Shown: positions 30,958-42,588, numbered from the stretch's first letter. The stretch: DNA of 64,000 nucleotides from Branchipolynoe longqiensis (GCA_030323885.1 CM059198.1:11508462-11572461), one strand, 5' to 3'. Numbers and translations are program-made. Notes: generated by a model from the sequence alone, not told the origin.

Positions 30958-31329
30958 GAACATATCACAGGAAAGGAAACACATATTGTAAGATCCTTGA
31001 TTAGCGCTGCGATATTTAGGTAGGGAAGTAATTTGTAAAACAACATAAAAATATTAGCGCTTAATGATTATGGACCAGGTTCCCTGTGTTAGTGTTAGTT
31101 ACTGTGTTGCTATAACCAAACAACCACATCACAATAGGGGTACCTCCAGTCAGACATAAGTGGTTATGTAGGTCAGTGGCAAACCATGTGTGACTGCCCC
31201 CCCCCCCACACACACAAACACCCTTTACACCCATTCATGTGTAGTGGCTAGCTTCCTGGGGTTAGGGATTAGTTAAGAGAGGGAGAACAGTGAACAGGTC
31301 AGATTAGGTGTATTAGCTGTATTAATATC
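30958..31329. other. Unassigned stretch
   Basis: Contains a C run and CA repeats near 31198-31220. Nothing else seen. Confidence 0.4.
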
Positions 31330-31615
31330 TATATTTGATCAATTATTATTATTGTCATTATTATTGTGATCATTATAATTATTGTCATTATTATAATAAT
31401 TATACATATCATTTGCATTAATGTCAGTATATATGAAAATATTATTATCATTATTATTGTCATTATTATTATTGTTATTAATATTACCTTTATTATTGTT
31501 ATTATTGTAATTACATTGTCAGTATTATTATTATTATTATAATAATTATTGTCCTCATAATTGGCGTTATTATTATCGTTATTGTTACTGTATTATTTTC
31601 ATTATCATTGGCATA
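31330..31615. repeat. ATT-rich simple repeat
   Basis: Degenerate ATT/ATC trinucleotide-type repeats (TTATTATTGTCATTATTAT). 31616-32069 is unassigned, with G/C-rich blocks at 31720-31780 and 31845-31880. Confidence 0.8.
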
Positions 31616-32069
31616 CATATATACATATATGTGTGTATGTAGGCATACAGATACATGTATATATACGGTTACTGATAAATCCTTTATCACAATAAAAAAG
31701 CCATGTTGTGTCCTACCCCCTCCCCCCTCTGTGGAGTGGGTCGGGGTGGAGGGTGATGGTGGTGGTGGTGGGGAGGGGGGTCCTCCTGCATTTGCGTCGC
31801 GAAGGCGTGAAAGCCCGAGTCGCGGGAGGCAGAGGTGACTATGAGAGCCCCCACCCCCACCACCACCCCACCGCATCCCCTTAAGGCGAATCAAATGCAA
31901 TGCAAAGCATTGCGACCCCCCACCCTCCACCCGCCCCAGTGTAGGGCGCATAACGCTACGCACACAGGGCACGGGCGTCCCGTGGGCAGAAAGTACAAGC
32001 GATGGGAATGCGGTACTCACACGGAAATGGTGAACACACTGCACGCGTCTGGCAAGTATAAGATTAATG

Positions 32070-32680
32070 CTCTGGGTCGCAGCTCAATGGGCAGCAGGCT
32101 CCGTGGAAATAATATTGTAGAGGATTTTCACCACCAACTGTCCCCTGGCGGCAGTGGGCGAACTAATGTGGGCAGCAGCTCGCTGTGCAGCAACCTGTGG
32201 AAACTGTCTTATAGAGGATTTCTACCACAGGTGTGGTCTAACAGATGTGGAAGAACTAATGATGTAAGGAACAGCTCACTGTACACCATACTCTGTGAAA
32301 AATGACTTATAGAGGATATTCCACCAGTAATCCGTGCTCTCACGGCAGTGCAAGATGTAACACTCCATGCAAAACATCTTCTCATCGTCATCATCAATCC
32401 TTTAACCGTGAGCGTCGTTGGGGCACCACAGATGACTTTGCAACCAGTTTTCTCCATCTGGGACTTGCCAAACCCTAGCCCTGTCCATTCCCTGATGTTG
32501 TTTTCCCACCTCTTCCTTTGTCCGCCTCGTCTTCTAGTATATTTCCAGCACCGACCTGCCCTCTGATGGTGGATGAAAGCATGACTGTTGTGGGTAGCAG
32601 CTCACTTTGCAAGCTCCATGGAAAGGAAGAGCTTCATTGTGTGTAGATTGGTTCCCAGTGTGCTGTTTGAGTCAGTACAG
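32070..32680. repeat. Degenerate ~95-bp dispersed repeat, split by a LINE end
   Basis: Units share GGCAGCAGCTC, TATAGAGGATTT, CCACCAACTGTCCCCTGG-type text. A LINE fragment sits at about 32375-32550. The same units continue at 33540-33860. Confidence 0.6.
32375..32550 (-). pseudogene. LINE 3' end (RTE-like), fragment
   Basis: TCATCGTCATCATCAATCC begins the (GATGAT) tail on the minus strand, followed by CACCAGATGACTTTGCAACC-like text shared with 46503-46785. The frame is too decayed to read beyond EKTGCKVICGAP. Confidence 0.65.
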
Positions 32681-32682
32681 TA

Positions 32683-32925
32683 TAACCCCGTTAAACCAAA
32701 CTTGAAGGGACCCTAGAAATTTGTTTGGATTAACCACTCATTGGTTTAACCGAGCTTTGGCTTCTACTTTGACTTGGCTTTGGCAAAAACTTTGGTGCAT
32801 TATGAATGTAATATACAATATATGTGGACACTATGATTATTGTTTTTTATGCATATACAGTAACCCCATTAAACCAAGCTTGGTTAAATCAAACGATTGG
32901 TTAATCCGAACTGGTTAAATTAGTT
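32683..32925. mobile_element. pogo/Tigger-like TIR fragments
   Basis: CAGTATAACCCCGTTAAACC at 32688 and CAGTAACCCCATTAAACCAA at 32858 resemble pogo-type ends next to TA, and the intervening text alternates GGTTTAACC-like palindromes. The two ends lie in the same orientation, so this is not one simple element. Confidence 0.45.
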
Positions 32926-33539
32926 TTTTTAAAGAAGAAAAAAAGGAACAAAATGGAAGTTTTCTATGCGGTGTTAGTTTGCTACGTTAGCTCGGGCCAG
33001 CAATGGGTTCTCAGTAGTCCGTTAATTAATTAAACAATCCCCCACCTCCTGACACACACATACGCACACACGCACAAACACCCCCCCCCACACGCACACA
33101 CGCGCACGCACACTCGCGCACATACCCACCCACACACGCGCCCACCGCCGCAAGTGAGACGGCGCCTCCACAGGTGGTTTGTGTGTTGGTGGATCACCTC
33201 GCCACCCGTAGTAACCATGGTAAACAAACCGAGGCGTAGCTTAGCGACGCTTTGCCATTACCGCGGCTCATCACAGCTGAGTGCGTTTCGGGATGGGTTT
33301 TCTTTTTGGAGCTGAGGCGGGAGTCGGGGTCTGTGTCTGTCTTGTATGTACAATGGAATCATAGTCAGTATTGGCGAACATAGTAGGGGGTTTCTATAGT
33401 CGTTGCACATCTTTGTCTTCGTATTTTATTCACATTGCTTTGATCGTCTCAATACATTATCTAATTGTTTCCGTGGATAAGCGACATTTACTGTAAAGTG
33501 TACGATATATTGATCAACATTAAACTGGCAAGCAATACA
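32926..33539. other. Unassigned stretch with CA-rich tract
   Basis: CACACACG-rich at 33050-33150. A palindrome-like GTAACCATGGTAAA at about 33211-33224 is noted in the findings. No gene. Confidence 0.4.
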
Positions 33540-33860
33540 CACTCTCCACTCACTCTGCAGCACATTCTGAGAGAAAGACGTGATTAAAGATTTCCAGCAC
33601 CAATCCACCCTCTGGTGAGTAGCAAAGTCTGTTCTATGGAGAAGTGCCATAGAGGATTTCCACCGCCAACCTGCCCTCTGATGGCAGTGGCAATAACTAA
33701 TGTTGAAGTCATCAGCTCCCGGTGCAGCATGCTCTGTGGAAAATATGGTATATAGGATTTCCACCACCATCCACCCCTCTGAGGGCAGTAATAAGAACTA
33801 ATTGTGCATCATGCTATGTGAAAAAGGTCTTATAGAGGATTTCCCTAATCAAATTGCCCT
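33540..33860. repeat. Degenerate ~95-bp dispersed repeat
   Basis: Three to four units, each with GCAGCATGCTCTGTGGAAAA-like, TATAGAGGATTTCCACC and CCACCCCTCTGAGGGCAG landmarks. Confidence 0.65.
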
Positions 33861-35440
33861 CGCTGCGCACATCCACGGAAGAGGGCTATTGGATGGTTTT
33901 GGTAGTCTGTGTGAATTTGCTCAATTCCATTTTGCAAAGACCGTTGCAATTCAATATATCTCAGCAGTTGGGCATCTAAGCTATTAATATATTATATAGA
34001 CCATGGTATGCAGGTATTGCAGGTATAGCAATACCTCAGGGAGTTTGACACCCCTGCCTTGCAGAGTTGTAAACCACTGCCTTGTGGTACAGGTTCTTGA
34101 CAGAACCGAAGGCTAATGGAGCAAACCCTAAACAGAAAACCATGTCACTGTGGCAGCATTAAGCTCTACTAACGGCCACCTCTGTGAGACGTTACCTGCG
34201 ACCCGGCTGGGCAGTGAACAGGGCACTCTCCCTCCAAGATGAGTTAGTGGTGAGCTCTACTAACGGCCACCCCTGTGAGACATTACCTGCGACCCGGCTG
34301 GGCAGTGAACAGGGCACTCCCCCTCCAAGATGAGTTAGTGGTGGATTAAGCCTGCTTTGAAGCTGACTCGGTGTCCTCCCTTGTTGTTCATACGGATTCA
34401 TCACCGCATCTAAGTTGGCAATGTACAATCAAATCAAGGTAGATGCTTTGTTGTTGACAATGTCATCATTTCATCAGTTGTTTAACTCCACAAATTTAAC
34501 AGTGTCTGTCATTTTCGAAGTGTATTATGTCCAGCATTTTAGCGCATACAAAAACATTAATCTTAGGTGTATCTATTTCAAATATCCCCAATGCTATGCC
34601 TTTACATTTAATCAAGTTAAGGCAACGTAGATATATTTTTCTAAAAGAATACTTATTTATATCGGGTGTCTGTTCTGTGTTCAGCCAAGTACTCACATCA
34701 TTGGCCACCTGTCCTGATATGACCCTAGGACGTAAAACAGCAAAACAAACCACTTTATTGACTAGCACCAAGCACACACATAATTGATCATTTCTAGGAG
34801 ACACTAACCATCGGAGACACTATTACCATATTTCCATTAGGTCACCAAGGTATCCATTGTGGGGTATCCAGTATTCAGACTGAATGGATGGCTGAAACTT
34901 GAAAGGCCAAAGTGTTTATAACTAAGACTGTGCACTGTGTGCACACGTGTTGCCTGATTCAATCCAATCCCCTAAATGTCAACCGCAGCCAATTACCTCA
35001 CGCAATTACCCCAGCTGATAGGCCAGCATTTATCTGCAACATTATCTCGCCAATCCCGGCCACAACCAGGGGAATAAAAACACACCTGAACCGAGCTGTT
35101 ATTGGAAGAAGTTAAATCATTTTCTAATTAACATCAACAGATACAAGGTATTAGCTTTTGATATGGAGGAGGTCGGACATATCGACATATATGGTACAGT
35201 GGTTTTATGTATAGGTTGAACTTGGATATTTGATTCAGAATTGACCATCTATCTGTTGGTGAAACAGGCTCCTTGACTGGGTGACGATTACCGTTGAGTG
35301 CATGTTCGGGTAGCGTTATGTGGAAAGTGTGTGGATGGGAGCAAGCGGGAGAGGGGGTGATTCAGGGAGAGGTGGAACAGATAAACACATGCAGGCATCA
35401 ACAAGTTGAACATTATACACGTTGCTACAACCACGAGCTG
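33861..35440. other. Unassigned stretch with a 91-bp duplication and a SINE-1 tail
   Basis: 34162-34343 is two 91-bp units (CTACTAACGGCCACC at 34165 and 34256). 34700-34760 is a SINE-1 tail (CTGTCCTGATATGACC, AAAACAAACC). No gene is recognised in the rest. Confidence 0.5.
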
Positions 35441-37290
35441 CTAGCTGAGTTACTCTTATCTTGACCTACTTCAACCTGCTCTTATCTGACTTACACTATC
35501 TTTCTTTGATTATTCTGAATTACCTGTATTTGCTTAGGCGTGCTCTAACCTGTCTGACTTACCTTGATTCATTCTGACCTACTGTGGTCTACCTTGATTT
35601 ATCTGACCTGCTCTGACTTACACTGATTCATTTTGACATGTTCTGACTTACACTGATTCATTCTGACATGTTCTGACTTACACTGATTCATTCTGACATG
35701 TTCTGACTTACACTGATTCATTATGACCTGCTCTGACTTACACTGATTCATTCTGACATGTTCTGACTTACACTGATTCATTATGACCTGCTCTGACTTA
35801 CACTGTTTCATTTTGACATGTTCTGACTTACACTGATTCAGTATGACCTGCTCTGACTTACACTGTTTCATTCTGACATGTTCTGCCTTACACTGTTTCA
35901 TTTTGACATGTTCTGACTTACACTGATTCATTCTGACATGTTCTGACTTACACTGTTTCATTTTGACATGTTCTGACTTACACTGATTCATTCTGACATG
36001 TTCTGACTTACACTGATTCATTTTGACCTGCTCTGACTTACACTGATTCATTCTGACATGTTCTGACTTACACTGATTCATTCTGACATGTTCTGACTTA
36101 CACTGATTCATTCTGACATGTTTTGACTTACACTGATTCATTTTGACATGTTCTGACTTACACTGATTCATTCTGACATGTTCTGACTTACACTGATTCA
36201 TTCTGACCTGCTCTGTCTCAACTTAGCTAATTACTACTTGTTCTGACCTGTTCTGACATACATGACATCATTCTGACATGCTCTGACTGACTCACTCTCA
36301 TTAATTACTACTTGCTCTGACCTGCTCTGACATACAGTACCCCAGTCTGACCTGCTCTGGCTCACCTTAATTAATTAAACACTACTTGTTCTGACCTGTT
36401 CTGACATACATTACATCATTCTTCTCTGCTCTGACTCACCCTAGTTAATTACTACTTGCTCTAACCTGTTCTGACATAAAGTTCTTCATTCTGACCTACT
36501 CGGACTCACCCTAGTTAATTACTACTTGCTCTAACCTGTTCTGACATAAAGTTCTTCATTCTGACCTACTCGGACTCACCCTAGTTAAGTACTACTTGCT
36601 CTAACCTGTTCTGACATAAAGTTCTTCATGCTGACCTACTCGGACTCACCCTAGTTAAGTACTACTTGCTCTAACCTGTTCTGACATAAAGTTCTTCATG
36701 CTGACCTACTCGGACTCACCCTAGTTAAGTACTACTTGCTCTAACCTGTTCTGACATAAAGTTCTTCATGCTGACCTACTCGGACTCACCCTAGTTAAGT
36801 ACTACTTGCTCTAACCTGTTCTGACATAAAGTTCTTCATTCTGACCTACTCGGACTCACCCTAGTTAATTACTACTTGCGCTGACCTGTTCTGACATATA
36901 GTACATCATTCTGACCTGCCCTGACTCACCCTAGTTAACTACTGCTTGCTCTGACCTGTCCTGACCAACAGTATACCATTCTGACCTGCTCTGACCGTCT
37001 CTGACTTACCATGATTTACTATTAGTTGTACTACTGCCTTACTCCGATTCATTCTGACTTGGTTTGAGTTGCTCTCATTCACTTTGACTTTCTCTGAGTT
37101 GCTTTGACCTGCTCTGAGTTGGTCTGGCCTGTTCTAACTTGCTTTGTCTTGCTCAAACTTACTCTGACTTACTGTTCGTCGCTTTGTCTTACTTCCTCTG
37201 ATTCACCATGACAAGCCCTGATTTACCTTCACTTGCTCTGACTTACGCTGAATTATTCTTACTCACTCTGACTCCGATCCACCACCTATA
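35441..37290. repeat. CTGACNTGCT-based minisatellite with 30-bp and 70-bp higher-order units
   Basis: A degenerate ~10-bp motif pervades the block. At 35600-36212 it is organised in 30-bp units (TTCTGACTTACACTGATTCA), about 20 copies. At 36463-36880 it forms six 70-bp units (CATAAAGTTCTTCATGCTGA, CTCGGACTCACCCTAG). The 200-codon minus-strand ORF (MNQCKSEHVR repeated) follows from the 30-bp period. Confidence 0.9.
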
Positions 37291-37933
37291 TATGTGGTAT
37301 TCCAGAATGCAAATGATCAAAAAAAGACCAAAGTACACCAAACACGGGGTATCCAGTATTCAGACTAAAGTATATGTTATTCATCAAATAGTTTGTCTTG
37401 TCAGCGCCACAGCACTGGTTTTCCGGCCATACAGTACAATTCCTTAATACATAAATGAAACTAATATCAGTTGTAATAGTAACTTCATGCAAATCCTGTT
37501 TGATACTAAAAGTATTATACATTTTGTATCAGCTGTAGTAGTAACTGTGTACAATTCTAGTCCAATAAAAGTAACATGCATATCAATGTGCAGTATCAAT
37601 GAATATTTATTGCATCATTCTAGAATTGTCTTTAAACATTTTTTCTTTCCTTCCTTTTTGTAAAGAAATATATCAAAAATAGATATACCTATTTTCAAAT
37701 ACATATACAATATATATGTAAATCAGTGGATCTAATCAAAATTAATATGCTGGTATCTAGTAAATACATACACTGATTTACCCATAAATGTAAGTCATTA
37801 TATACTGAAGGATATGGTATGATGGTGACAGGGAAGAGTTAAGTAAATCAGAACACTGGATGTCAATGTGTATGACGTTAACTTTTGCAATCCTGTTTGA
37901 GTCATTTAATTAGTAATTGTTAGTTCTTTGTGG
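37291..37933. other. Unassigned AT-rich stretch
   Basis: No gene or known repeat recognised. Confidence 0.4.
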
Positions 37934-38255
37934 CTTAAAGTTGCATAGTGTGATGGTTTTGAGTTTCTGTCATTTTCTCGGATAAATACATTACGTTGAT
38001 TCTCATGATATACTTTGCCTTAGTTCGAAGTAACTTTGATGTATAATGGCTAATTTATGATATATTTGACGTGTAAACATGCAAAATTAATGTTGGGTCA
38101 AAACGCTTACCCCATAGGCTTCAGCAGTGACATTTTCTATTACATTGACTGAGAATGCCCTTCTATATAGCAACAAATATGTAATAAATGCTGGTATCTA
38201 ACTGGGGATATGAGGTTCAAATGTAAGTCAGTTCTTTGTTTTTGATGCCTTCCTT
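37934..38255 (+). mobile_element. TTAAAG-type TIR element
   Basis: CTTAAAGTTGCATAGTGTGA at the left end, TTTCTCGGATAAATACATTA and GCAACAAATATGTAATAAAT in family order. The right end is less clear, meeting another copy at 38273. Confidence 0.65.
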
Positions 38256-38272
38256 TAAAGCTGCATAGCCCG

Positions 38273-39118
38273 ATGAAATATCACATTTTCAAAACCAAAC
38301 CAATTATCTAGATTTGAGTTGACATATCTAACTTAGATACTTGTAAAATATTCCGATAAAACGCATTGGTGGGGGAATGCAAATGATCTATTGGTGTAAA
38401 AGGTATATAGGGCCAGGTGCATGAACATGTTTATGTAGTTGCTGGTGATACTTTACTCATGGTCAATAGTCATTGTGTGTTAGTCAGATAGTGTGTTAGG
38501 AGCACTTGGAGCTCTACTCACTACCCCCTACCCCCTCTGTTAGTCACGGATCACCACACACTCAGTTCAAGGCAGGTGGTGGCCAAGGCAGCCATGCTGC
38601 ATGTTGGTGGTGGGAAGAGCACTGTAGCCATGGGAACCCAGGAATGCTTGATCTTCATTGGTGGAGCTCTAGATGCTTGATTCTCATTGGAGAATAAGGT
38701 CAGGTGGTGTGCCATACCAGATCCATATACCACTATAAATAATAAACCTGAGGGCTTATCTCTCTCTCTCTACTTTCACTCTTTATACTCTTCCTTTCTC
38801 TTTTTGTCTGTATTGATTTCACTACACAAACCACAGATTCCAGCCGTGGACTTTACATACTGATGCATTTATTTAGCATCTATTTCTGCATAGAAGGCAA
38901 TACTGAGTCAAATTAATAGAACTTGTTACTGCAGAAGTCTATGGTGTCAGAGCTTTGGCAAACTTGCCAAAACTACTTTTCCATGTTTGCACTAAAAATA
39001 TCTCAAATGTTTACCACTTAAAATAAAAGTAACTTTAAACGAATGTAAAGTGATCGTTCTAATATGTTTATCTCAGAAACAATACAGAAATCCAAAACCA
39101 TCGGACTATGCAACTTTA
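38273..39118 (-). mobile_element. TTAAAG-type TIR element split by a solo LTR
   Basis: Left part 38273-38341 (TTTAAAGCTGCATAGCCCGA ... AACTTAGATACT), right part 38858-39118 (TACTGATGCATTTATTTAGC ... CATCGGACTATGCAACTTTA). Removing the LTR and one TACT copy gives the order seen in other family members. Confidence 0.75.
38342..38857 (+). mobile_element. 516-bp solo LTR with 4-bp target duplication
   Basis: Begins TGTAAAATATTCC and ends GGACTTTACA, so it has TG...CA ends within a short inverted repeat. TACT flanks it at 38338-38341 and 38858-38861. CACTATAAATAATAAACCTG near 38733 combines a TATA-like box and AATAAA, followed by a pyrimidine-rich tract. No internal region is present, so it is a solo LTR left by LTR-LTR recombination. 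Related to the LTR at 2065-2577. Confidence 0.8.
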
Positions 39119-39299
39119 ACATATTTGGAGTAAGTTTACGAGTCTGGTGGCATGAGATGCACTGCAGTAGAACCAGCCAGTTAACCAACGAACCAAGCAT
39201 TTGCCGGGCTAGTCATAAACATAATCAATAATATCGATCTTGTCAGCAATGCGGTCTATGGATTATCATGTCAAGGAGTGGTTACTTCTTGGATGTATG

Positions 39300-39510
39300 T
39301 GTCTATTCCATTCAGAGCAAGACTTTCAATCATGGATACAAGGTCATTCCCATTTCACTGCTCCTTGTTCTGTCCCAACAATGCCCAGTACCAGGCTAGT
39401 AGTGACACGTGTACACTTTTTAATAAGCTATTGGTTTGGCCTGGCTCAGGTTTGAAACCGCAGTCTGAGTACCATGAACTGCCGCATGGGAAGTGGGCCC
39501 TCACTATACT
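39300..39510 (-). mobile_element. SINE-1 head with tail ii, diverged
   Basis: CACTGCTCCTTGTTCTGTCC, AATGCCCAGTACCAGGCTAG, GGTTTGGCCTGGCTCAGG in family order. Confidence 0.6.
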
Positions 39511-39531
39511 ATTATAACATATATATATATA

Positions 39532-39617
39532 TATAAAGTTCGGCTACGGCAAGGAGAGAGACAAGAGGCGGTGATGGGTAGGAGACTTTATTTGCGTCAG
39601 GGCAGCAAAATATAGGC
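39532..39617 (-). repeat. Split direct repeat B2 of the Ngaro-like element
   Basis: 86 bp, TATAAAGTTCGGCTACGGCA to TATAGGC; twin at 39842-39927. Confidence 0.85.
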
Positions 39618-39841
39618 TACCGGTAAAAGATTTTTTTTTTCAAAGGCAGGAGAGAGACTGACAGCCCGGGCAAGTAGTGCCAGGAACCCACAGGTGGTGG
39701 CGCTGGGGTAGGCCAGGACCGGGGCAAATCCGGGCAAGTCAGCGATTGGACAATATAATAACAGAAGCATATCGTAATAATATTAAGATAACCAAGCGAG
39801 AGCTCCGCCCCTTTTATATACGTATAATACATTATACTCTC
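39618..39841 (-). repeat. A2 region of the Ngaro-like element
   Basis: The 224 bp between the B repeats. By analogy it should match an A1 copy at the missing 5' end; that copy is not in the visible sequence. Confidence 0.55.
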
Positions 39842-39927
39842 TATAAAGTTGGGCTACGGCAAGGAGAGAGACAAGAGGCGGTGATGGGTAGGAGACATTA
39901 TTTGCGTCAGGGCAGCAAAATATAGGC
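39842..39927 (-). repeat. Split direct repeat B1 of the Ngaro-like element
   Basis: Lies directly after the recombinase stop. Contains AATAAT/AATAAA-like signals on the minus strand (ACGCAAATAATGTC here, ACGCAAATAAAGTC in B2). Confidence 0.85.
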
Positions 39928-39938
39928 CAAGGAGACGC

Positions 39939-41018
39939 CTAAGCGTCTCCCCCCAACCCAACGCCAGCCTGACTCGAGCATAGCGCCACCCCAACCCTCA
40001 TGTCGTTCACAATCCTTGTGCCGAGCGGAGTCTTGAGATATGAATAGACAGTTTCGGACGCCCAGTCACCCCGGACCTTCAGCTCCTCTATGGTGGCTCC
40101 GCACATGGAAAGGAAGGTGCAACCCCCCCTCCTAAGTGAGTGGGACGAGAGGGAGGCGGCATCGAGCCCAGCCCTGGCTGAAATTTTTTTTAGGGTCTCC
40201 TGATAGGCCGAGTAAGGAAAGGGGGCGGAACTCCCGCCGCCGCATGGAATGCGGAAGGCTGCCTGAGATGGTTTGGCGGCAATCTGGCTGAAATGCAGCT
40301 CGGTCCAGTAAACCGCACACATGTCAGTCTCAAGAGACCTAGATATCGGGATCTCGAGGACCCTTTCGTTAAACTGGATCGTCTTGGAGCGACGGACAGT
40401 CAAAATCAGCCCCCAGTCATAAAACTGGAAGTCCGATCTCAATAAGGAGGAATCCGACAAGGTGACCTGGGACTTATGCAACAGCCCTCGGAATGAGCAG
40501 AGGACTGCTGCGCGCCAGGCGACGTGGCCGGGGTTATTAGTTAACAAGGCGAAGATCTTGCGAAGCATATGGGGAAGGAGAGGCATAGCGCGCCTCGGGA
40601 TATCCGACTTAGCTCTACGAATACCTTTGAGCGTAGAAGAAAGGACAAAGTTTGTGTAGTCTATAGGCCTTTCGCCGTTTTGCTTAAGGAAGTAATTTAG
40701 GCCACTTTGGTAGTTAATGACCGATACATACTTGAGGTCCCTTGCCAACCAGGCGGCATATAGGGCCACCTGCTCCTCGGAGCATGGTATGGGGGACCTA
40801 GAAGAATGGAAGAGATCAGCATATCTTAAATATTTCTTGATCTGCGTGGCCCTCGCTATTGTAGAGTTCTGAGCGTATGCTTGATGCTGGTACTGCTGCT
40901 GCTCGGCTCTCAGGGCTGCCCTCACTGAAAGAGACGAGCGATCGGTCAAAAGTGTCGCTGCAACAGAGCATTCTGGCACCATCGACACTCCTGATTCTAG
41001 CGGCACTATCCTTGTCAC
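39939..41018 (-). CDS. Tyrosine recombinase (integrase) of the Ngaro-like element
   Basis: 359 codons. The N-terminal 75-160 region (KYLRYADLFHSSRSPIPCSE, VINYQSGLNYFLKQ) fits a SAM-like core-binding domain, and the rest is the catalytic domain. Visible catalytic elements are Lys in RRSKTIQF, the HxxR box HSLRRGG at about 293-296, Trp in GDWAS at about 319, and the Tyr in VYSYLKTP at about 327. The first catalytic Arg, normally in an LLRKS-type motif, reads LLHKSQV (His), so the enzyme may be inactive. It would integrate a circular double-stranded cDNA into host DNA without target duplication. It overlaps the RT-RNase H ORF by about 200 bp in another frame, which is usual for this group. The start could be internal. 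Confidence 0.85.
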   Translation of the reverse strand: MTRIVPLESGVSMVPECSVAATLLTDRSSLSVRAALRAEQQQYQHQAYAQNSTIARATQIKKYLRYADLFHSSRSPIPCSEEQVALYAAWLARDLKYVSVINYQSGLNYFLKQNGERPIDYTNFVLSSTLKGIRRAKSDIPRRAMPLLPHMLRKIFALLTNNPGHVAWRAAVLCSFRGLLHKSQVTLSDSSLLRSDFQFYDWGLILTVRRSKTIQFNERVLEIPISRSLETDMCAVYWTELHFSQIAAKPSQAAFRIPCGGGSSAPFPYSAYQETLKKISARAGLDAASLSSHSLRRGGCTFLSMCGATIEELKVRGDWASETVYSYLKTPLGTRIVNDMRVGVALCSSQAGVGLGGDA

Positions 41019-42088
41019 ACAGTCTACTTAAGGCATCACATACTACATTCACAGCACTACGTATATAAACAGAAGTAAAGGTAAAATTGTATTTAACCGA
41101 GAACCAAAATATTCTGCGCAAGAAGTGCATGATTTCGGCACTCCTAGACCTGCCAGTATTAAGGGCTGCCTGCACAACAGAGCTATCGGTGACGAAAATG
41201 ACCGCAGTATCGCCCCAGCCCAAACTCCAACGGACGCAGGATGCGTAGACCGCCCACATCTCCTGCACGTTGATGTGGGCGGTCCAGACATCCTCCGGAG
41301 GACGGAAGTGGTGATGACCAACGTAATCGTCAAGGATGTCTTCCGTCGAGTCTGTGTATGCACCGACAGTCCAATCGCTGCCATGCAGGGCACTGAAGCC
41401 CCACTTGGAAGAGTCGCTGTAACAGGATATAACTGGGGCAAATTTACCGAGAATCTTGGCTTTCCCGTTAAAGTTACTTGCAAAATTCAACCACCAGTCG
41501 AGGTCTTCCCTAACTCCAGTGCCTAGCCTCGTTCTATGGAAAAGTTGCTTGAGTTTAGACATGAGATCATAGAACCGCCTAGAGAAGGTCCGCCCGCCGC
41601 GGACGACCTTGGCACAGTGAGCGAGCAACCCGCCCACCTGCTCCAGCTCCTTTCTGCTGGCCTTCTTGCGCCCGCGTAGTTTGCGGAGGATCTCTAATGT
41701 TCTCTCTAATTTATCCGGAGGAAGGCTAAGCTCGAGGCGTACCGAATCTATGAATATGCCAAGGAACCTAACCTTGGTCTCGACACCACTGACCTTCTTG
41801 AAGTTAACAAAAAACCCCAGTCTTCTCAAGATATGGATGAGGGTTCTCTGAGCGCCCTGGACGTCCGAACGCGTCCCACCGACTAGACAGAAGTCATCAA
41901 GGTAGTTTACGACTCTGGCCAAGCCTTCGCGAACACCGCATCTCACGATGAAGTCCGAAATCTTGGAAAAAATAAAGGGGCTCGATGACAGGCCCATGCT
42001 CAACCGATTATCCAGAAAGTAATCGAAGTTCTCATCGCCATGGCGAAGGCCTTGACGCTGGCGGTCATCAGGGTGGATGGGGACTGCA
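40816..42088 (-). CDS. Reverse transcriptase-RNase H of the Ngaro-like element, 5' end missing
   Basis: The frame is open from the gap edge at 42088 to a stop at 40816 (about 424 codons). Motifs in order: VPIHPDDRQRQGLRHG near the edge, RLSMGLSSSPFIFSKI, the catalytic box VVNYLDDFCLVGG, thumb-like RFLGIFIDSVRLELSLPP, then RNase H with YSDSSKWGFSAL, INVQEMWAVYAS, VTDSSVVQAALNTG and VCDALSR (D-E-D-D). It makes cDNA from the element RNA and removes the RNA strand. RT motifs before the palm lie in the gap. No stop or frameshift is visible in the part present. The tail after RNase H is about 65 residues long, with no methyltransferase. Confidence 0.88.
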
Positions 42089-42588
42089 NNNNNNNNNNNN
42101 NNNNNNNNNNNNNNNNNNNNNNNNNNNNNNNNNNNNNNNNNNNNNNNNNNNNNNNNNNNNNNNNNNNNNNNNNNNNNNNNNNNNNNNNNNNNNNNNNNNN
42201 NNNNNNNNNNNNNNNNNNNNNNNNNNNNNNNNNNNNNNNNNNNNNNNNNNNNNNNNNNNNNNNNNNNNNNNNNNNNNNNNNNNNNNNNNNNNNNNNNNNN
42301 NNNNNNNNNNNNNNNNNNNNNNNNNNNNNNNNNNNNNNNNNNNNNNNNNNNNNNNNNNNNNNNNNNNNNNNNNNNNNNNNNNNNNNNNNNNNNNNNNNNN
42401 NNNNNNNNNNNNNNNNNNNNNNNNNNNNNNNNNNNNNNNNNNNNNNNNNNNNNNNNNNNNNNNNNNNNNNNNNNNNNNNNNNNNNNNNNNNNNNNNNNNN
42501 NNNNNNNNNNNNNNNNNNNNNNNNNNNNNNNNNNNNNNNNNNNNNNNNNNNNNNNNNNNNNNNNNNNNNNNNNNNNNNNNNNNNNNNN
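42089..42588. other. Scaffold gap, 500 N
   Basis: Exactly 500 N, so a placeholder of unknown true size. The Ngaro-like RT frame runs into its left edge and does not reappear on the right. Confidence 0.99.

Larger units (their letters stand above)
39532..42088 (-). mobile_element. Ngaro-like tyrosine-recombinase retrotransposon, 5' part lost in the gap
   Basis: On the minus strand: RT-RNase H ORF (to 42088), overlapping tyrosine recombinase ORF (41018-39939), then B1 (39842-39927), A2 (39618-39841) and B2 (39532-39617). B1 and B2 are 86-bp near-identical repeats carrying GCAAATAAAG. This is the 3' half of the A1-ORFs-B1-A2-B2 plan. No methyltransferase domain is seen, which favours Ngaro over DIRS1 or PAT. 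A1 and the ORF1 region would lie in or beyond the N gap. Confidence 0.85.

Noticed and set aside
35599..36201. 200-codon MNQCKSEHVR repeat ORF
   Set aside because: Artefact of the 30-bp minisatellite period.
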